Below, one piece after another: positions 50,230 through 61,350 of a stretch of DNA of 64,000 nt (position 1 is its first letter; each line of letters starts with the position of its first letter). The position numbers were made by a program, and so were the translations under genes. Below the pieces are notes generated by a model. The model ran no database searches. It was not told the DNA's origin and worked only from the letters and a program-made list of their open reading frames with translations. Location: positions 1 to 64,000 of the forward strand of contig JBBHKE010003407.1 of NCBI GenBank assembly GCA_037447655.1, written 5' to 3'. This DNA comes from Zygnema cylindricum (lineage: Eukaryota; Streptophyta; Zygnematophyceae; Zygnematales; Zygnemataceae).

Positions 50230-50760
50230 AAAACATGTTTACTATAGGTCTGCCAAGATTCCTCAAGCTTATAGGAGTAACATTGACCTTCCGGTTTTTT
50301 GTTTTTTAACATTCGCGACGGAATCGCCCAATCCTTCCAGTTTGTGCCTTGTGTCCTCAAATATAACTCTTGCCACAAGTTGGAAGCATACAAGTCAGAT
50401 AATTTGGATGAAGATCGAAAACAACTTCCAAGCCATGAAGAACTTCCTCGCAACCTTCTTTTGTAGCAACACCAAATTGATACCGTAGAAAATGGTCGTA
50501 AAATTATCCTTTAAGTTGGATACAAATAACGTGAGCCACCAAACGGTACCAAAAATCCCCAATATCGATTAAATGAATTCCTCCATTGGCCTTGGAAATA
50601 GCGAAAAGTCGGGCAACATAAAGTACCGATATAATGTTATGCGGAATGTTCCCCTGAACAATATTCGACTTGACCTTGAACAAAAGGTTAAAGCCTTAGG
50701 GTGGGGTTTCAAGAGGAAATACATCCCAAACAAGTTAGTAAACCATTCTATGGACCCGTA
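50230..50760 (-). pseudogene. Non-LTR-type reverse transcriptase relic (upstream half)
   Basis: The minus strand reads ARLFAISKANGGIHLIDIGD followed by FWYRLVAHVI, then FGVATKEGCEEVLHGLEVVF. This is the block of K..GG.RPI..GE..RRL and QFGV..PGG.EA.VH that precedes the D..NAF motif in the algal-type non-LTR RT family seen at 30895-31345. Later frames are broken. The catalytic half is absent here. Decayed upstream coding of the same element may continue to about 51200. Confidence 0.55.
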
Positions 50761-51716
50761 GTCGAAAGTAGAGGGGATAAGATGAGGGCATTGAAAAAAA
50801 CTTCACGGTCTAAATAAAACTATTCGAGAGGATCATGCCTTTCAACAAAAGGGAGAAAATCTCGAAGAGTTGGAGCGTGTAGCAAATTCAAAAATTTAGT
50901 TACATCCAAAGATGGAGAGATTTTAGAATAGAAAATTCACCCGAACCACTAAGGAGGACCACCCGTTGCAGCCTAGCAGTGGATGTTGGTAACGGGGCGC
51001 GACATGGAGGAGGTGACACTGAAATACTATACACATGGTCTATGTGCTCTTATTGTAAACATTTTCAGACATCACGCAAAAAAATTTGCCATTGGGCCTT
51101 GGTCTCACAGATACACTACCTCCCTTTGGAGGTGGCAAAACTAATACCCAAAGTGGAAACATCAATAGGATTTTCCACGTTACATCATCCCTAACATCAT
51201 TCGACAACAAATCTAAAAGAAGTCTAAGAGTTATTTGGGTAGGTTCTCATAAGTGATGGGGGGTAATGGGATATAGACGCGGACAAGGGTAACCTTGGTG
51301 ATAATACCCATTAACATCAAGACGTCTAAAGAATTGTCAGGCACCCGGAGATGGTTGTTAACGAACCCGCCTATGCAGTGTACAACGTGCCACACTTAGG
51401 GCAAGGCACTTCAGAGGGCCTCGTGCTTTGTATTATAGATAACGTCGACTCTAAAAGGAAAATAGTCGTGTAGGAAGGGGTAATAAATAGAGGATGTGTT
51501 GTTTGGTTGGAATGATGTATGTTTGCAATCAATTGATTCCCAAGAGGAGACGGGGGTTGTAACAGTGGTTGTTGCAAGAGAGAGGTTGAAGGTGAGATGT
51601 GGGATCGATACATAGTATGACGGGGATGATAAGGTGTAACATGGGAAGTTGATTTTCTTTATTTACTAGAAGGAATGGAATAAGGTTTGAAGTGGGTGTT
51701 GGTGGTATGCGCATGT
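50761..51716. other. Decayed sequence before LTR B2
   Basis: No clear domain. The bases before LTR B2 (GTTGGTGGTATGCGCATGT) are not a polypurine tract, so LTR B2 is unlikely to be the 3' LTR of an intact element here. Confidence 0.4.
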
Positions 51717-52866
51717 TGTCATGCCGCATGGTATCGGTAGCACGCGTGCACGATATATTGCACACATGCACGATATCGTGCACGCACGAGAGGTATCCGA
51801 CGCACGCGCACGATATTATGCACGCACGCGCAATATTTAGGCACGCATTTATAAGTTTCGTTCGCACGTGCGGTGTCATGTCGGTTCACTTTTTTGTGAC
51901 GTGTACACGATTCCCGTACGCGTCTAATTGAATACATACTAATTTCGTGCGTACTGTTTGTTTCGTTTCATTTCGTAGGTACACGATCTCGATGGTACTT
52001 TCGCAAATATCGTTTGGGCGACGCGTCGCGATTTTCTGGAGTATTTCGTGCGGTATGTTTCGTTTCGTGCGTACGTACGCGATTTTGGAGTATAGACGCC
52101 AAGTATCGTTTGGCGACGAAGCGCGATTTCCGGGAGCATTGGTGGCGCTTCAATGTACTTTTATTCCTTAAAGTTGTGAACCCACGTAGGTTCACGCATA
52201 CATGTAGATAGGGAGGGTTTTTACCCTCGGACGGTGGATTTTGTTAGGCGTACGGCAGACGATGTTGGCCGCCTATTGGCCAAACATCTTAAGTAGTTCG
52301 TTCATGTGAACTAGCCTAGACTTAGGTTAGGGTTTGCATAGGCGTAGCATAGCTAATACTTAGTGTATTTTCAGATATATATAGAATTTCTAGCTTTTGG
52401 ACAAGAATTTTCTATTGGCAGCGGAGCTTTTCTCTTGCTCTCTCTCTCATTGATTGCTCAGATTTCTTCTTTTCTTTTGCTAGCTAGCTGTAGAGGCTTA
52501 ATAGTTTACGTATGTTTTCCCTTGTAATTTTGCCCACGCTTTTAATCTACATGGCTCAAAGCCAAGTCCGGAAGGTTTCCCTCCAACTTGTGTCATTTTT
52601 GGGAAGTGGTGGATTGGAGTTCGTGTGGAGAAGCATCCGGATCCAACTGCCCTTTCCACGGAAACAGGTTGGGTGTTTGTATTTGTGTTGTTTGTATTTT
52701 CGGTTGGGGATGGAAGGGTGAATTTTGGCCGAATTTGGAGTCTTCCTTGTTTTTGGTTGGAATTATTTATTTTGCTTCTTTGCTTACCTATGAGATAACT
52801 CTTATAAAGAATACGCTGAAGACCCAAGAGCCTAGTGGCTACCTTGTGGCTGAGTATTATTGTCCA
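51717..52866 (+). mobile_element. LTR, subfamily B copy 2
   Basis: About 1.15 kb from TGTCATGCCGCATGGTATCG to TATTATTGTCCA. It matches B1 in U3, in the GAACCCACGTAGGTTCACGC block and in the TATTGGCCAAACATC block, and carries the end block AACTCTTATAAAGAATACGC with CCTAGTGGCTACC shared with LTRs A1 and A2. It is followed after about 0.9 kb by a leader and gag fragment homologous to those after LTR A2, so it is best seen as a 5' or solo LTR. Confidence 0.75.
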
Positions 52867-53027
52867 AAAGAAAAGAAAAAAATCTATTAAAAATAAAAAA
52901 ATTACTTTAAAAAAAAAAAAACATTTTGTTTTTGTTTTCCGCTATTTCTTTCTTTCAATCTTTGTCTCTTATTCTGTTGCCACTATATATCTTGGCTTTA
53001 GTGCTAAACCTAAATTTTGAATCAAAT

Positions 53028-53235
53028 TTAGGGTTAATCTGCAGAATTAGGGTTAATCTGCGGAATTAGGATTTGGCGATAGAATTAGGGTTTTGGCTGC
53101 AGAATTTGGGTTCCAACAAATTTAGGGTTTATTCCTTTTTATTCTAGTCCTTAGGTCGGCACCTTTCTATTCCTTGGCTTCAGATTTGGAGTTTTGGCCA
53201 GAATTAGGGTTTGACTTTAAAATTAGGGTTTTTCA
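53028..53235. repeat. GAATTAGGGTT-type tandem motif cluster
   Basis: AATTAGGGTTAATCTGC occurs twice in tandem, and AATTAGGGTTTTGGC and AATTAGGGTTT variants follow at irregular 17-40 nt spacing. It resembles degenerate plant telomere words but is spaced too widely to be telomeric DNA. Confidence 0.7.
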
Positions 53236-53240
53236 TGTTG

Positions 53241-53406
53241 AACTAAGGCAGCCATGGATCAACCTCTCTCTCTTTCCTTCAGTGACTACAACAAGTATGG
53301 GGGCTAGAGAGCGGAGGTGGAGGCAGGCTGTCCGTCCTTTCCTTTTTCCTTTTGTAAAAACAAATTTAAACCTAGAAAACACTCTAGAAATCTATAAATT
53401 TCAACA
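53241..53406 (-). mobile_element. Copia LTR fragment in minus orientation
   Basis: The segment from AACTAAGGCAGCCATGG to AAATTTCAACA aligns with 32162-32314 over its whole length in the same orientation. It has no adjacent polypurine tract or pol, and opposes the plus-strand copia that lies downstream. It is an independent solo or truncated LTR. Confidence 0.7.
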
Positions 53407-53716
53407 AAGATATGTAGAATCTGAGGAGAGAAAGATTAACACACTAATTATGAAACTCCCAGATGAGTGCGAAATCATCATTAACCATATGCAAGAAAAG
53501 GATGGCTCCCCATGGACTTGGAGCATTACTATGGGGATGATTCTTGAGAGGGAAAACACTTTAGAGCTTTGTAGGGGAAGTGACAAGGTGAATGCACTAA
53601 CAGCTGGTGGTGATTGGCGGGAGTGTGAAGAGAGGAATGATGGTGACTCGCGAAAGCGTGATGAGAGGAAAAAAGACAAAGATATGCGTTGCGTGTGCAG
53701 GAGCGTTCCGATTTAG
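53407..53716 (+). pseudogene. Possible copia gag fragment
   Basis: The frame contains INTLIMKLPDECEIIINHM and ITMGMILERENTLELC, followed by a charged tail rich in Arg, Asp and Lys. A leucine-rich LxxLP-type segment followed by an ExL segment recalls the copia gag (UBN2) middle region. The match is weak. It sits next to the opposing LTR fragment and before a gypsy-like leader, so it is displaced from the copia pol at 54641. Confidence 0.3.
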
Positions 53717-53789
53717 AGTGGACACTCGTGTAGGGAATCGGTGTGGAGGGGTTCTATCATGAACATTTTTTATAGAGCATTTGCATTTT

Positions 53790-54640
53790 CCGGCTTTCCC
53801 TGCATGCTATCTGGCCCTAAGTGGCCTTGGATTTTCGTGTGACTATCTGGAGTGGGACTTCTTGCTAGATCTTGCCATGGGTGGCACTGTGTAGACCTCT
53901 TCCCGGCTGTGTTGTTGTAGATCTGCACCCAAGGGTGCCTGGATAGCAATTTTCTTGTTTTTATAGATTTGGCCCTTTGGCCTTGCCAACTGTTTGCAGG
54001 GTAGAGGTTTTGGTAAACCAGCTTCTTGCTAGATATGACCATCGGGTCTTGATAGTGACTGAGTGTGTTGACTGGACGAGTGGATTGGTCTGACACGTGT
54101 TGCATCTCGGTTAGGTCGTGCGAAACATTTCAGTATTGTAGTCAGGGTTTTCCCCTTGGTTTATGCCCATAGATTGGGATAACCTTCCTTATTTATCCGG
54201 GTCCAGCCGAGGTGGTACACTGTATCGTCTTCCGTAGTTAGATCTTTCAGATTTTCCCGAATCGTTGACCACATCCGATCCGATTTCGGAGCGCAAATCG
54301 CCGTCAGTGCGGTCCGGTCTGACATCTACGTCATCATTGTCTTCGATTTCATCTAGGTCAAACCTAGAGGGGATCGAAGAAGACTTTCCGGAAGAAACCT
54401 TTCCAACTCCTCACACTCGTAGGTTCCCTGCCAGCCCAGCTTGGGCACAACCGGCGCATCCTCCTCTTAACGACATGGCTTCCTCTTCAGAGGGATCCCT
54501 AGGTAAGATGCAATTATGCTTTTCAAGATTAAAGGACAACATGTCTTTATCGCATTTCCGGATGTTATACAACACGGAAATGAGGGATTTGGAATTTAGA
54601 TATCAGGATAAAGGATGTAAAAGGGTATACAGTGTATGAT
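53790..54640 (+). mobile_element. LTR-element leader and gag N-terminus, second copy
   Basis: The untranslated part matches 44820-45250. The coding part (frame from about 54265) contains CFSRLKDNMSLSHFRMLYNT followed by EMRDLEF, which is the same gag N-terminus as at 45525. The similarity ends near 54640, where copia pol sequence begins, so copia insertion or recombination cut it. Confidence 0.7.
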
Positions 54641-56676
54641 CTAAAAATAGAAGATATAATTCTAGTAAAACACCTGGTAGGTATGGATGAAAGGAAGTTA
54701 GTAGATCCCTTCAAATCCTCAAAGTCTGTCAAAATCGAATTCTCGTCAGACAATCGTGATGACTTTCACCTTCCTAACTATCCGGGTCTCCAAGAAGATG
54801 ATACTCTTGCAAGGTCGGACGATATCATTGCATGCTAAAAACAGACCGAGAAGGACTTAGAAACACCGATGACACCTATACCTGAAGTACAAGGCGTGGT
54901 GGAAACTGATATGGATCCGACGGACAAGGGAGAAGCCGTGGTGACTCGAAAGAATCCACGGGAACCATCTTTTCCGGCCGCAGATTTTGATGGAGGAAGA
55001 ACAAGCAGCAAAAGGCTTCAAGAGAAACAAGTTAACAATAAGTTAACTAAACTTTCTCATCCAGATGAACCTCAAACATATGGACAGACGATTAATTGCC
55101 CGGAGAGAAACCGGTGTCTTCCGGTTGAAGACATCCATCAATGAAGAGATGGCTTCAATCATGGCGGCTAATACGTGGGAATTGGTCGACTGTTCGCCTG
55201 ATCGCAAACCAATTGGATGTAAGTGGGTTTTCAAGTTGAAACTGAATCCTGACAATACTATTGAGCGGTATAAGGCTCGGTTAGAGGCCAAAGGTTTTAC
55301 TCAGAAAGAAGGAATAGACTAAGAAGAAACCTTTGCTCCAGTTGTCAGATTTCCCTCGGTCAAGATTTCCCTCGGTCAGGATACTTTGAGTCTAACAGCT
55401 GTAGAAGACATGGAAGTACACCAGATGGACATCTAAACCGCCTTCTTCTATGGAGAACTGAGGAGGAGATCTTCATGCGACAGGCGGAAAGATTCGTGGA
55501 ACAAGGAGAAGAAAGTAAGGTATGCCGGCTGATCAAATCTCTCTATGGTTTGAAACAGGTGCCCAGACAGTGGAACAAGAAACTTGATAAGTTCTTTACT
55601 GGTCTAGGATACATTCAGATCAGTTCAGATCATTCAATTTATGTTTTTCAAGATGAGAAATGTGTCATCTTTATTGCAATTTACGTTGATGATTTGCTTG
55701 TTCTGAGTAAGTCAATGGAGAAAATCAACAAACTAAAAACACATATGAAGGGAAGATTTGAGATGATGGACATGGGGGAGGCAAAATATTTTTTGGGAAT
55801 ACAAGTAGAGTGAGATAGAGAGGAGAGAATAATTAGACTAACTTAATAAAAGGCAATTGGAAACATGTTGGAAAATTTTTGATGGACAAAGCCAACAGTT
55901 GTACAACTCCCATGGATCTAAAGAAGGGAAGTGAGGGGAATGAGGAAGGTGACATCCTAATTCTAGATGATGAACTAGGTCCAGAAGAGAGGAAGTTCAT
56001 GCAGACTATCCCATACAGACACGTAGTGGGCAGTCTGATTTATTTCATGAATTCTACCAGACTGGATTTGGTAGCAACTGTAGGAGTGCTAAGTAGGAGT
56101 CTAAATGCTCCTACCAAAAGGGATTGGGAAGCTACTAAGAGGGTCCTCAAATATCTCATAGGAACTAGGGATCTATGGCTGTATCTGGGTGGGGAAAATA
56201 CTGACATCACCACTTGGAGTGATGCCACCTATGGGGATGATCCGATGAGAAGATGTACATTTGGGTAGGTGCTGTATGTGAGGAATGGTGCTTGTTGCTA
56301 GAGCAGTAAGCAACAAAAGGCCATTGCTCAGTCCACTATGGAGGTTGAGTATATGGCATCTTGCTCTACTATGAAGGAATTGATGTGGGTCAAATCTTTG
56401 CTTGGTGAATTGGGACATCTTAAGATTGGAATTCAAAAAATATTCTGTGATAATCAAGCAACAATTGCAATTGCTGCTAATCTTAAACATCACTTCAAAG
56501 CAAAGCACATAGATATCAAACTTAGCTTTGTTAGAGAAAAGGTGGAGAACAAAATAATATGTATAGAATATAGACCAGACAGTGAAATGGTGGCAGACAT
56601 GATGAAAAAGGCTGTGACTTCTCCTAAATTAATATTTTGTACAAAGAAGTGTGGACTTAAATTAAAAGATGACTAG
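54641..56676 (+). pseudogene. Copia pol relic: linker, reverse transcriptase and RNase H
   Basis: Reading order: a pre-RT linker (54641-55060); RT start with WELVDCSPDRKPIGCKWVFK and KARLEAKGFTQKEGID (55173-55320); a disrupted VHQMD-like stretch; LIKSLYGLKQVPRQWNKK; the FIAIYVDDLLVLSKS catalytic box near 55670-55710; YFLGIQVE; the YRHVVGSLIYFMNSTRLD block; and RNase H with VEYMASCSTMKELMWVKSLL, FCDNQATIAIA and MVADMMKKAV up to the TAG at 56674. Several stops and frame changes interrupt it. Integrase and most of gag are missing. A polypurine tract and LTR start follow at 56677-56690. Confidence 0.9.
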
Positions 56677-56689
56677 AAAACAAAGGGAG

Positions 56690-56855
56690 TGTTGAAATTA
56701 AAAGGTTTTTCTTATGTGTTTTCTAGGTTTCTTAAGTAATCTAAAATGAGGAAAGAAAAGCAAAGGCAGCCTGCTTCTAATTTCTCTCTCTAGCCCCATA
56801 CTTGTCGTTGTCACTAGAGGCTGAAGAAGAAGCTAGAGCCATGGCTGCCTATGCT
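56690..56855 (+). mobile_element. Copia 3' LTR start
   Basis: AAAACAAAGGGAG (polypurine tract) is followed by TGTTGAAATT, 14 nt after the pol stop codon. The LTR body matches 32314-32162 (minus) through CCATGGCTGCC. The LTR end is not clear. Confidence 0.75.
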
Positions 56856-56909
56856 TCTCCTAGGGTCAGAAGGCAATCCTTTGTTAAACTTACCAAAAAG
56901 GTTAACGGA

Positions 56910-56992
56910 CCCAGGATTTGATCTTGGTACCTACCGTCCGTCTGAATAGACCAGCGTTGTTACCATATAGCCTAACACCTGTGTCGAAGTAT
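56910..56992 (-). repeat. tRNA-derived sequence beside copia LTR, copy 2
   Basis: On the minus strand, TTAGGCTATATGGTAAC resembles an A box and AGATCAAATCCTGGG a B box, about 37 nt apart, with TATATA upstream. Its distance from the LTR start (~220 nt) and its orientation relative to copia match those of copy 1 at 32041-32117, although the two tRNA-like sequences differ from each other. It is not a functional tRNA. Confidence 0.4.
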
Positions 56993-57001
56993 ATAGGGTA
57001 C

Positions 57002-57688
57002 GATAGCTACTTAAAGATGTACAAATAGGAAAGTTTATTTGGTTGAAGAACGGACCACAAGTACTTTTATAGTTAGACAGAATCACATCTAAAAGTAAAG
57101 CTTGAATTTTAGCGGCTATAAATTAAGGCCGATATCAATCGGACGGCGGAGAAAGAAGCCTGCATCGGGGAATGGACGATTTTGCGGTTTGCGGCCCCAG
57201 CCACGCCGGGTGACACGTGGCAACATCACATTGGAAATCGGCATTTCCGGGATATACCATGGTGAACCCGGAAATGACAGGGGTCACCTTCTTGGTCATG
57301 TCGTACACTGGTCGTACAGAAAGTACTCCGGGCCAAGTACTTTTCTGTACTATACACTTAATTGATTGGCTCTGTACTTCAGTATTAGAGGGATAAGATA
57401 GGGGTTCAGGACTTAGAAAATACTAGGTAGCAGTCTCTCTCCCACAACGCTTTTTGTATAAAAGGTCATCTTTGACCATTGATAGTTAACTGCTCAGGGG
57501 AGCAAATTCAAGGATTCTTTTTGTGGCAGACTCAAGTCAGCTCTTCCAAAGGTTGCAGTTTGGCTAGTCTGTATTCTGTCAGGGTGTCAACGATATTCAG
57601 TCAAAGCTTAAACAACTGAGATTATCCTAGAGGCTTCTGGCAAGCTGCCTACTCTGAGTACCAATAGAGGTCTCAGAGTTGCACTAAA
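57002..57688. other. Unassigned sequence after copia
   Basis: No coding domain. A GTACAGAAAGTACTCC / GTACTTTTCTGTACTATAC palindromic cluster lies at 57310-57360, and a TATAAAAGG motif near 57458 could be an LTR or promoter TATA box. Unidentified LTR remnants are possible. Confidence 0.35.
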
Positions 57689-58749
57689 TAGTGTGGTGTA
57701 CAGATTGTGTGATCCTTATTATTTTGTATTTTTTCAAGTAAAAAAGTACAAAAAAAATATTTACGCTAATGCGTACGCATGTAAATGTGCTCTGGAAAAA
57801 ATGATGCGGATGTCACAAAAACGCGACGGCGTACGATTTGATCAATTTCGTGCATGCACATATTCTAGTGTGAAGATATTATGCGCCGACAATTATTATA
57901 AGGCAGTTTAAAAATTAGAGTTAAGTCGCTTCTCCATCAGGCGCCGACAGTAAACGTATACTGGCACTAGTATTTCGTTCACTTCTCCATAAGGTCGTGT
58001 CAGCAATGAAATCTATCGCGTATGTGCTTTATTTCGATTGGTGCATGTAGGTTCCTCTTTTGGCGGCGAACATAGTCAAAGATTCCAAAAGCATAATATA
58101 TGAACTTGTATCTGTACAGCCAGCCGCAAAATTATATTACATGCGTTTACAATTCGTACGTTTGTGTTTTGTTCTTTTTGTCGTTGTTTTGTCGTTCTTG
58201 CTTCGTCGTGTCGCCGCAAATTCCATATGTCAACGGATGGTGGAGGAGGCGCCACGACACATTCTAAGACAAACATTTTCTCGTTGTTTTTCGGTGGATT
58301 TGATTTCGCTTGTCCGAAGACGCGTGGCAAATGTCCGAATGCGAGTGGTTCGTACGTGACCTTTCCACGCGTAAACATTTTACACGTCCGGTGATTGGCT
58401 AGTGTCCTCCTTAAAGAGAATAGCCAAACAATGGACGGAGTGACCTTTTGCTTCAAAAATTCATAATCGGACGGTGGACGTTGTCGCCCAAAAGTTTGGA
58501 GAATCTTGACGAATCCCCGGTAATCATGTTTTATTTAAAAAAAAAAACAGCACGGAAATGAGTTGGATATGTACGAAAATGTACTTTTTCCAGTAAACAA
58601 CCCCACTTTTTGCCTGATGGAGGTTCACCCTTAATGATAAATTAGAATAAAATTTTTTTTGGAAAAAATCGAAATTCCTAATTAGTGTAAACAACGCTAA
58701 TTGTTTTATTACGCTATCTATTTCATTACGCTAATAGCGATTCACGGTG
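57689..58749. mobile_element. MITE-family copy 5, long or composite
   Basis: The left part (GTGTGGTGTACAGATTG, then AAGTAAAAAAGTACAAAAAA) matches the family interior in reverse. The right end is TACGCTAATAGCGATTCACGGTG before TA, a family terminus. A left terminus was not found and the centre is longer than in other copies. It may be a composite or a larger relative. Frames inside are not recognisable. Confidence 0.5.
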
Positions 58750-58751
58750 TA

Positions 58752-59564
58752 GTAATTTTTAGTTAATAAATGAGCGGAAATCAAATTATTACGTCAATTT
58801 CCCACGACAAATCCTAATTATTTGCTTACTCACATGTTTCAAACAATAAATCGATTAATTTAATTGCTATTTAAGTAAGAGAAACTTGACCACAATTCAA
58901 ACAAAACCTAGTTATACACCAAAATGGAGAAAAGCATTATCGCTTCTCTTAAAACTAGAACCCAAAACGAACTTAAAAAAAATAAAATGGTGAAATTGCT
59001 TAGTATTACCTAGTGATTTCAGGTTAATATACCTAACACAATAGTTTTGACAATTAACTCTCACATATGTCCAGCTTTGGCCGACGCGGATAGTTCTAGA
59101 GGACTTCTTCGTAAGTTTCTTTAAAAAACGGAGGCGAAAACGTTTGACCGATTTTTTTTGCGAGAATGGTGGCGTTGATGTGTTGCGAGGATCTTCGACC
59201 ATTTTCGATGGTCGACGGTTGAGGTATGATTAATTCGAATTCCATTTAGGATGGCTTTAATGTGTGTGTCACTATAACTTGTTTTGTTAATTAATTTGTA
59301 TTCTTGAGCTTCATCGCTATATTTTCATCTATAATTTATATTCGTACGCTTATTTGTATTTTTTTATTATTATTTGGTTTGTCATGATGTTGTTTTGGTA
59401 TAAACCTTATTTATTGATCATGGTTCGTAATTTTATGATATTTTTTTTTCTTTTTTTTTTCCCATGTTTTTAAGCATTTTGTCAAGCATTATTTGATGTT
59501 GGTGTTTCGTCCAACAAAAGTGTTGACATCGACTAGCTACTCCCGTCCGTCAATAGCGTAAAAC
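58752..59564. other. AT-rich spacer upstream of hAT relic
   Basis: No gene was recognised. It may hold the decayed 5' part of the hAT element. No BED zinc finger was found. Confidence 0.35.
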
Positions 59565-60140
59565 ACTAGATTATATCTTATGCCAAAGATATTCGTAGTT
59601 TGATCATCCAAAAACTTCAAGAAAATATTGATATCAATATTTTTGTCGCATTTGCGACCGATCTTTGGACCGAGACAATAAAAAGAACCTCATTCATATT
59701 AGTAACCGCTTATTTTATTGACAAAGAATTTAAATTTCATGCACGGACGCTTCAAGTCAATCATTTTCCGGAGGAAAAACATACCGAGAGCGATGACGAA
59801 AATGAGGTTCTTATTACCACGAACAAAAAAACACTCGTTAACGACTAAATGAAACGTTTTTTTGATTTATAATTAACCAACAACGAAAGATTGAACTTTA
59901 ACATACTTGAATGGTGGAAAAAAAAATCAAATGTACGTGCGAAAGATGGAGGATTTCCTATTCTAGTCGGTGTTGCTAAATCTATTTTAGCTTTTCCGGC
60001 TTCTAGCTCCATGTCTGAATGCATTTTTTCGGATGTCGGGAACACGATAACAAAGAAGAGGAGCTCACTAGTGGCTTCAATTGTTGGTGATATTTTGTGT
60101 GCTAGATCCAACCGAGAATATAAGAGTTACACGCAAAATT
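59565..60140 (+). pseudogene. hAT transposase relic, internally deleted
   Basis: The first frame (59600-59848) contains ATDLWTETIKRTSFILVTAY followed by FIDKEFKFHARTL, the DLWT block of hAT transposases. After a stop, the next frame (59891-60142) reads ILEWWKKK, FPILVGVAKSILAFPASSSM and KKRSSL, the hAT C-terminal dimerisation domain. The middle of the transposase, normally several hundred residues, is missing, as is the BED finger. It is not functional. Confidence 0.85.
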
Positions 60141-60424
60141 AGGAACAAATCTCTTGAAAGAGGTGACTGTCGAGGAAAAAAAATATTCGTAAAGGGAGAT
60201 TGCAAAAAGACAAAATAGTAAAAAGAAGAGGTACACGAGCTGTTTTTTGCAAAGGGAGATGTACCACCACACCACTCATTGTTATTAGTGTTAATAAGTC
60301 GCTACTACTTATAGCCAAAAATAACACAATATATTTAACAACACTATTTTAAGATGTGGACTATAACCTGCCACGTCTCCTTGCATTAAATAGTATTATT
60401 AATCATAAATTTCCAGTAACTTTA

Positions 60425-60900
60425 CACCGCGAATCGTAATTAGCATTATTAACGCTAATTCCGTCACCACGAATTTTGACCCAAAAACCTTAAAAAGAAT
60501 AAATAACTCTAAACTTTTCTTTACATTATTTAAGGTGCTTTTTGAATCAGCGTTAACAACTCTAGTATAGTGCCGTTTTAAATGGTTGAGGTGTCTGATC
60601 GTACAAAATTGTACCGTATTAACAAAAAAGTACAAAAAAGGATTTAATACATGCCGTTATGATGTAACTGCGTTTTCACAAACCGCGTAGTGCAAACGTC
60701 ATAATGACGTGAAATTGTACGGTTGTCAGATTCTGTATGTGTACCTAAAAGATATTCAAAGCGGATAATTGTTACGGGCAGAAACCCAAATTAGAGTTAC
60801 TGATAAACTAGAGTAAAACTTTTGTTTTGAAAAAACGAAAAAATCTAAATTAGAATGGATAACATTAATTATTTATTTACGATAATTACGATTCGCGGTT
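60425..60900. mobile_element. MITE copy 6
   Basis: TA precedes CACCGCGAATCGTAATTAGC at the left, and TAATTACGATTCGCGGTT before TA ends it at the right, giving a 476-bp element with inverted ends. The interior aligns in reverse with MITE copy 4 (CATTATGACG and AAAAAAGTACAAAAAAGG blocks). No coding capacity. Confidence 0.85.
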
Positions 60901-61154
60901 TAATAAATGTTTTAACGCTAATAACAACGAGCGTTGTAATCTTGTACTTTTCGGTTACGGGCGGGCACGGTTAGTTGCGAGAAATCGAGTTTCGGTTAAC
61001 TTTTATTTTCGTAAACGCCGGTCGGTTAACGGTTAACAATTTTGGAGCGTGACATAACCCGGTCGGGCGTCAGTTACTCAGATTTTGAAAAAAAAAAAAC
61101 GGTCGGTTTCGGTTATGTAAAATTTTGACTTTTGCGACCTCTGCAATATATTCA

Positions 61155-61252
61155 AAACCAAACGTGCACGCGAATCGCGCACACGTACGATATTTCTTAA
61201 GCGTGCGCGCGATATTGTGGACGTGCATGCAACCGATACGAAGCGGCATGAT
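61155..61252 (-). mobile_element. LTR subfamily B fragment, inverted
   Basis: It ends with CCGATACGAAGCGGCATGATA, the complement of the LTR B start, preceded by CG-rich alternating sequence with GATATT words as in the LTR B U3. Only about 100 bp remain. Confidence 0.7.
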
Positions 61253-61350
61253 ATGCCCTCGATCTAATGATTGGGGCGATCATACTATTTGGAGAATATG
61301 TTGTCAACAATGCATGGCACAAAAGCTCTAAAGCTACACCATTTAAACTT
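61253..61350. repeat. ~95-bp dispersed repeat, copy 2
   Basis: It matches 49805-49905 in direct orientation and abuts the inverted LTR B fragment. Confidence 0.85.
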
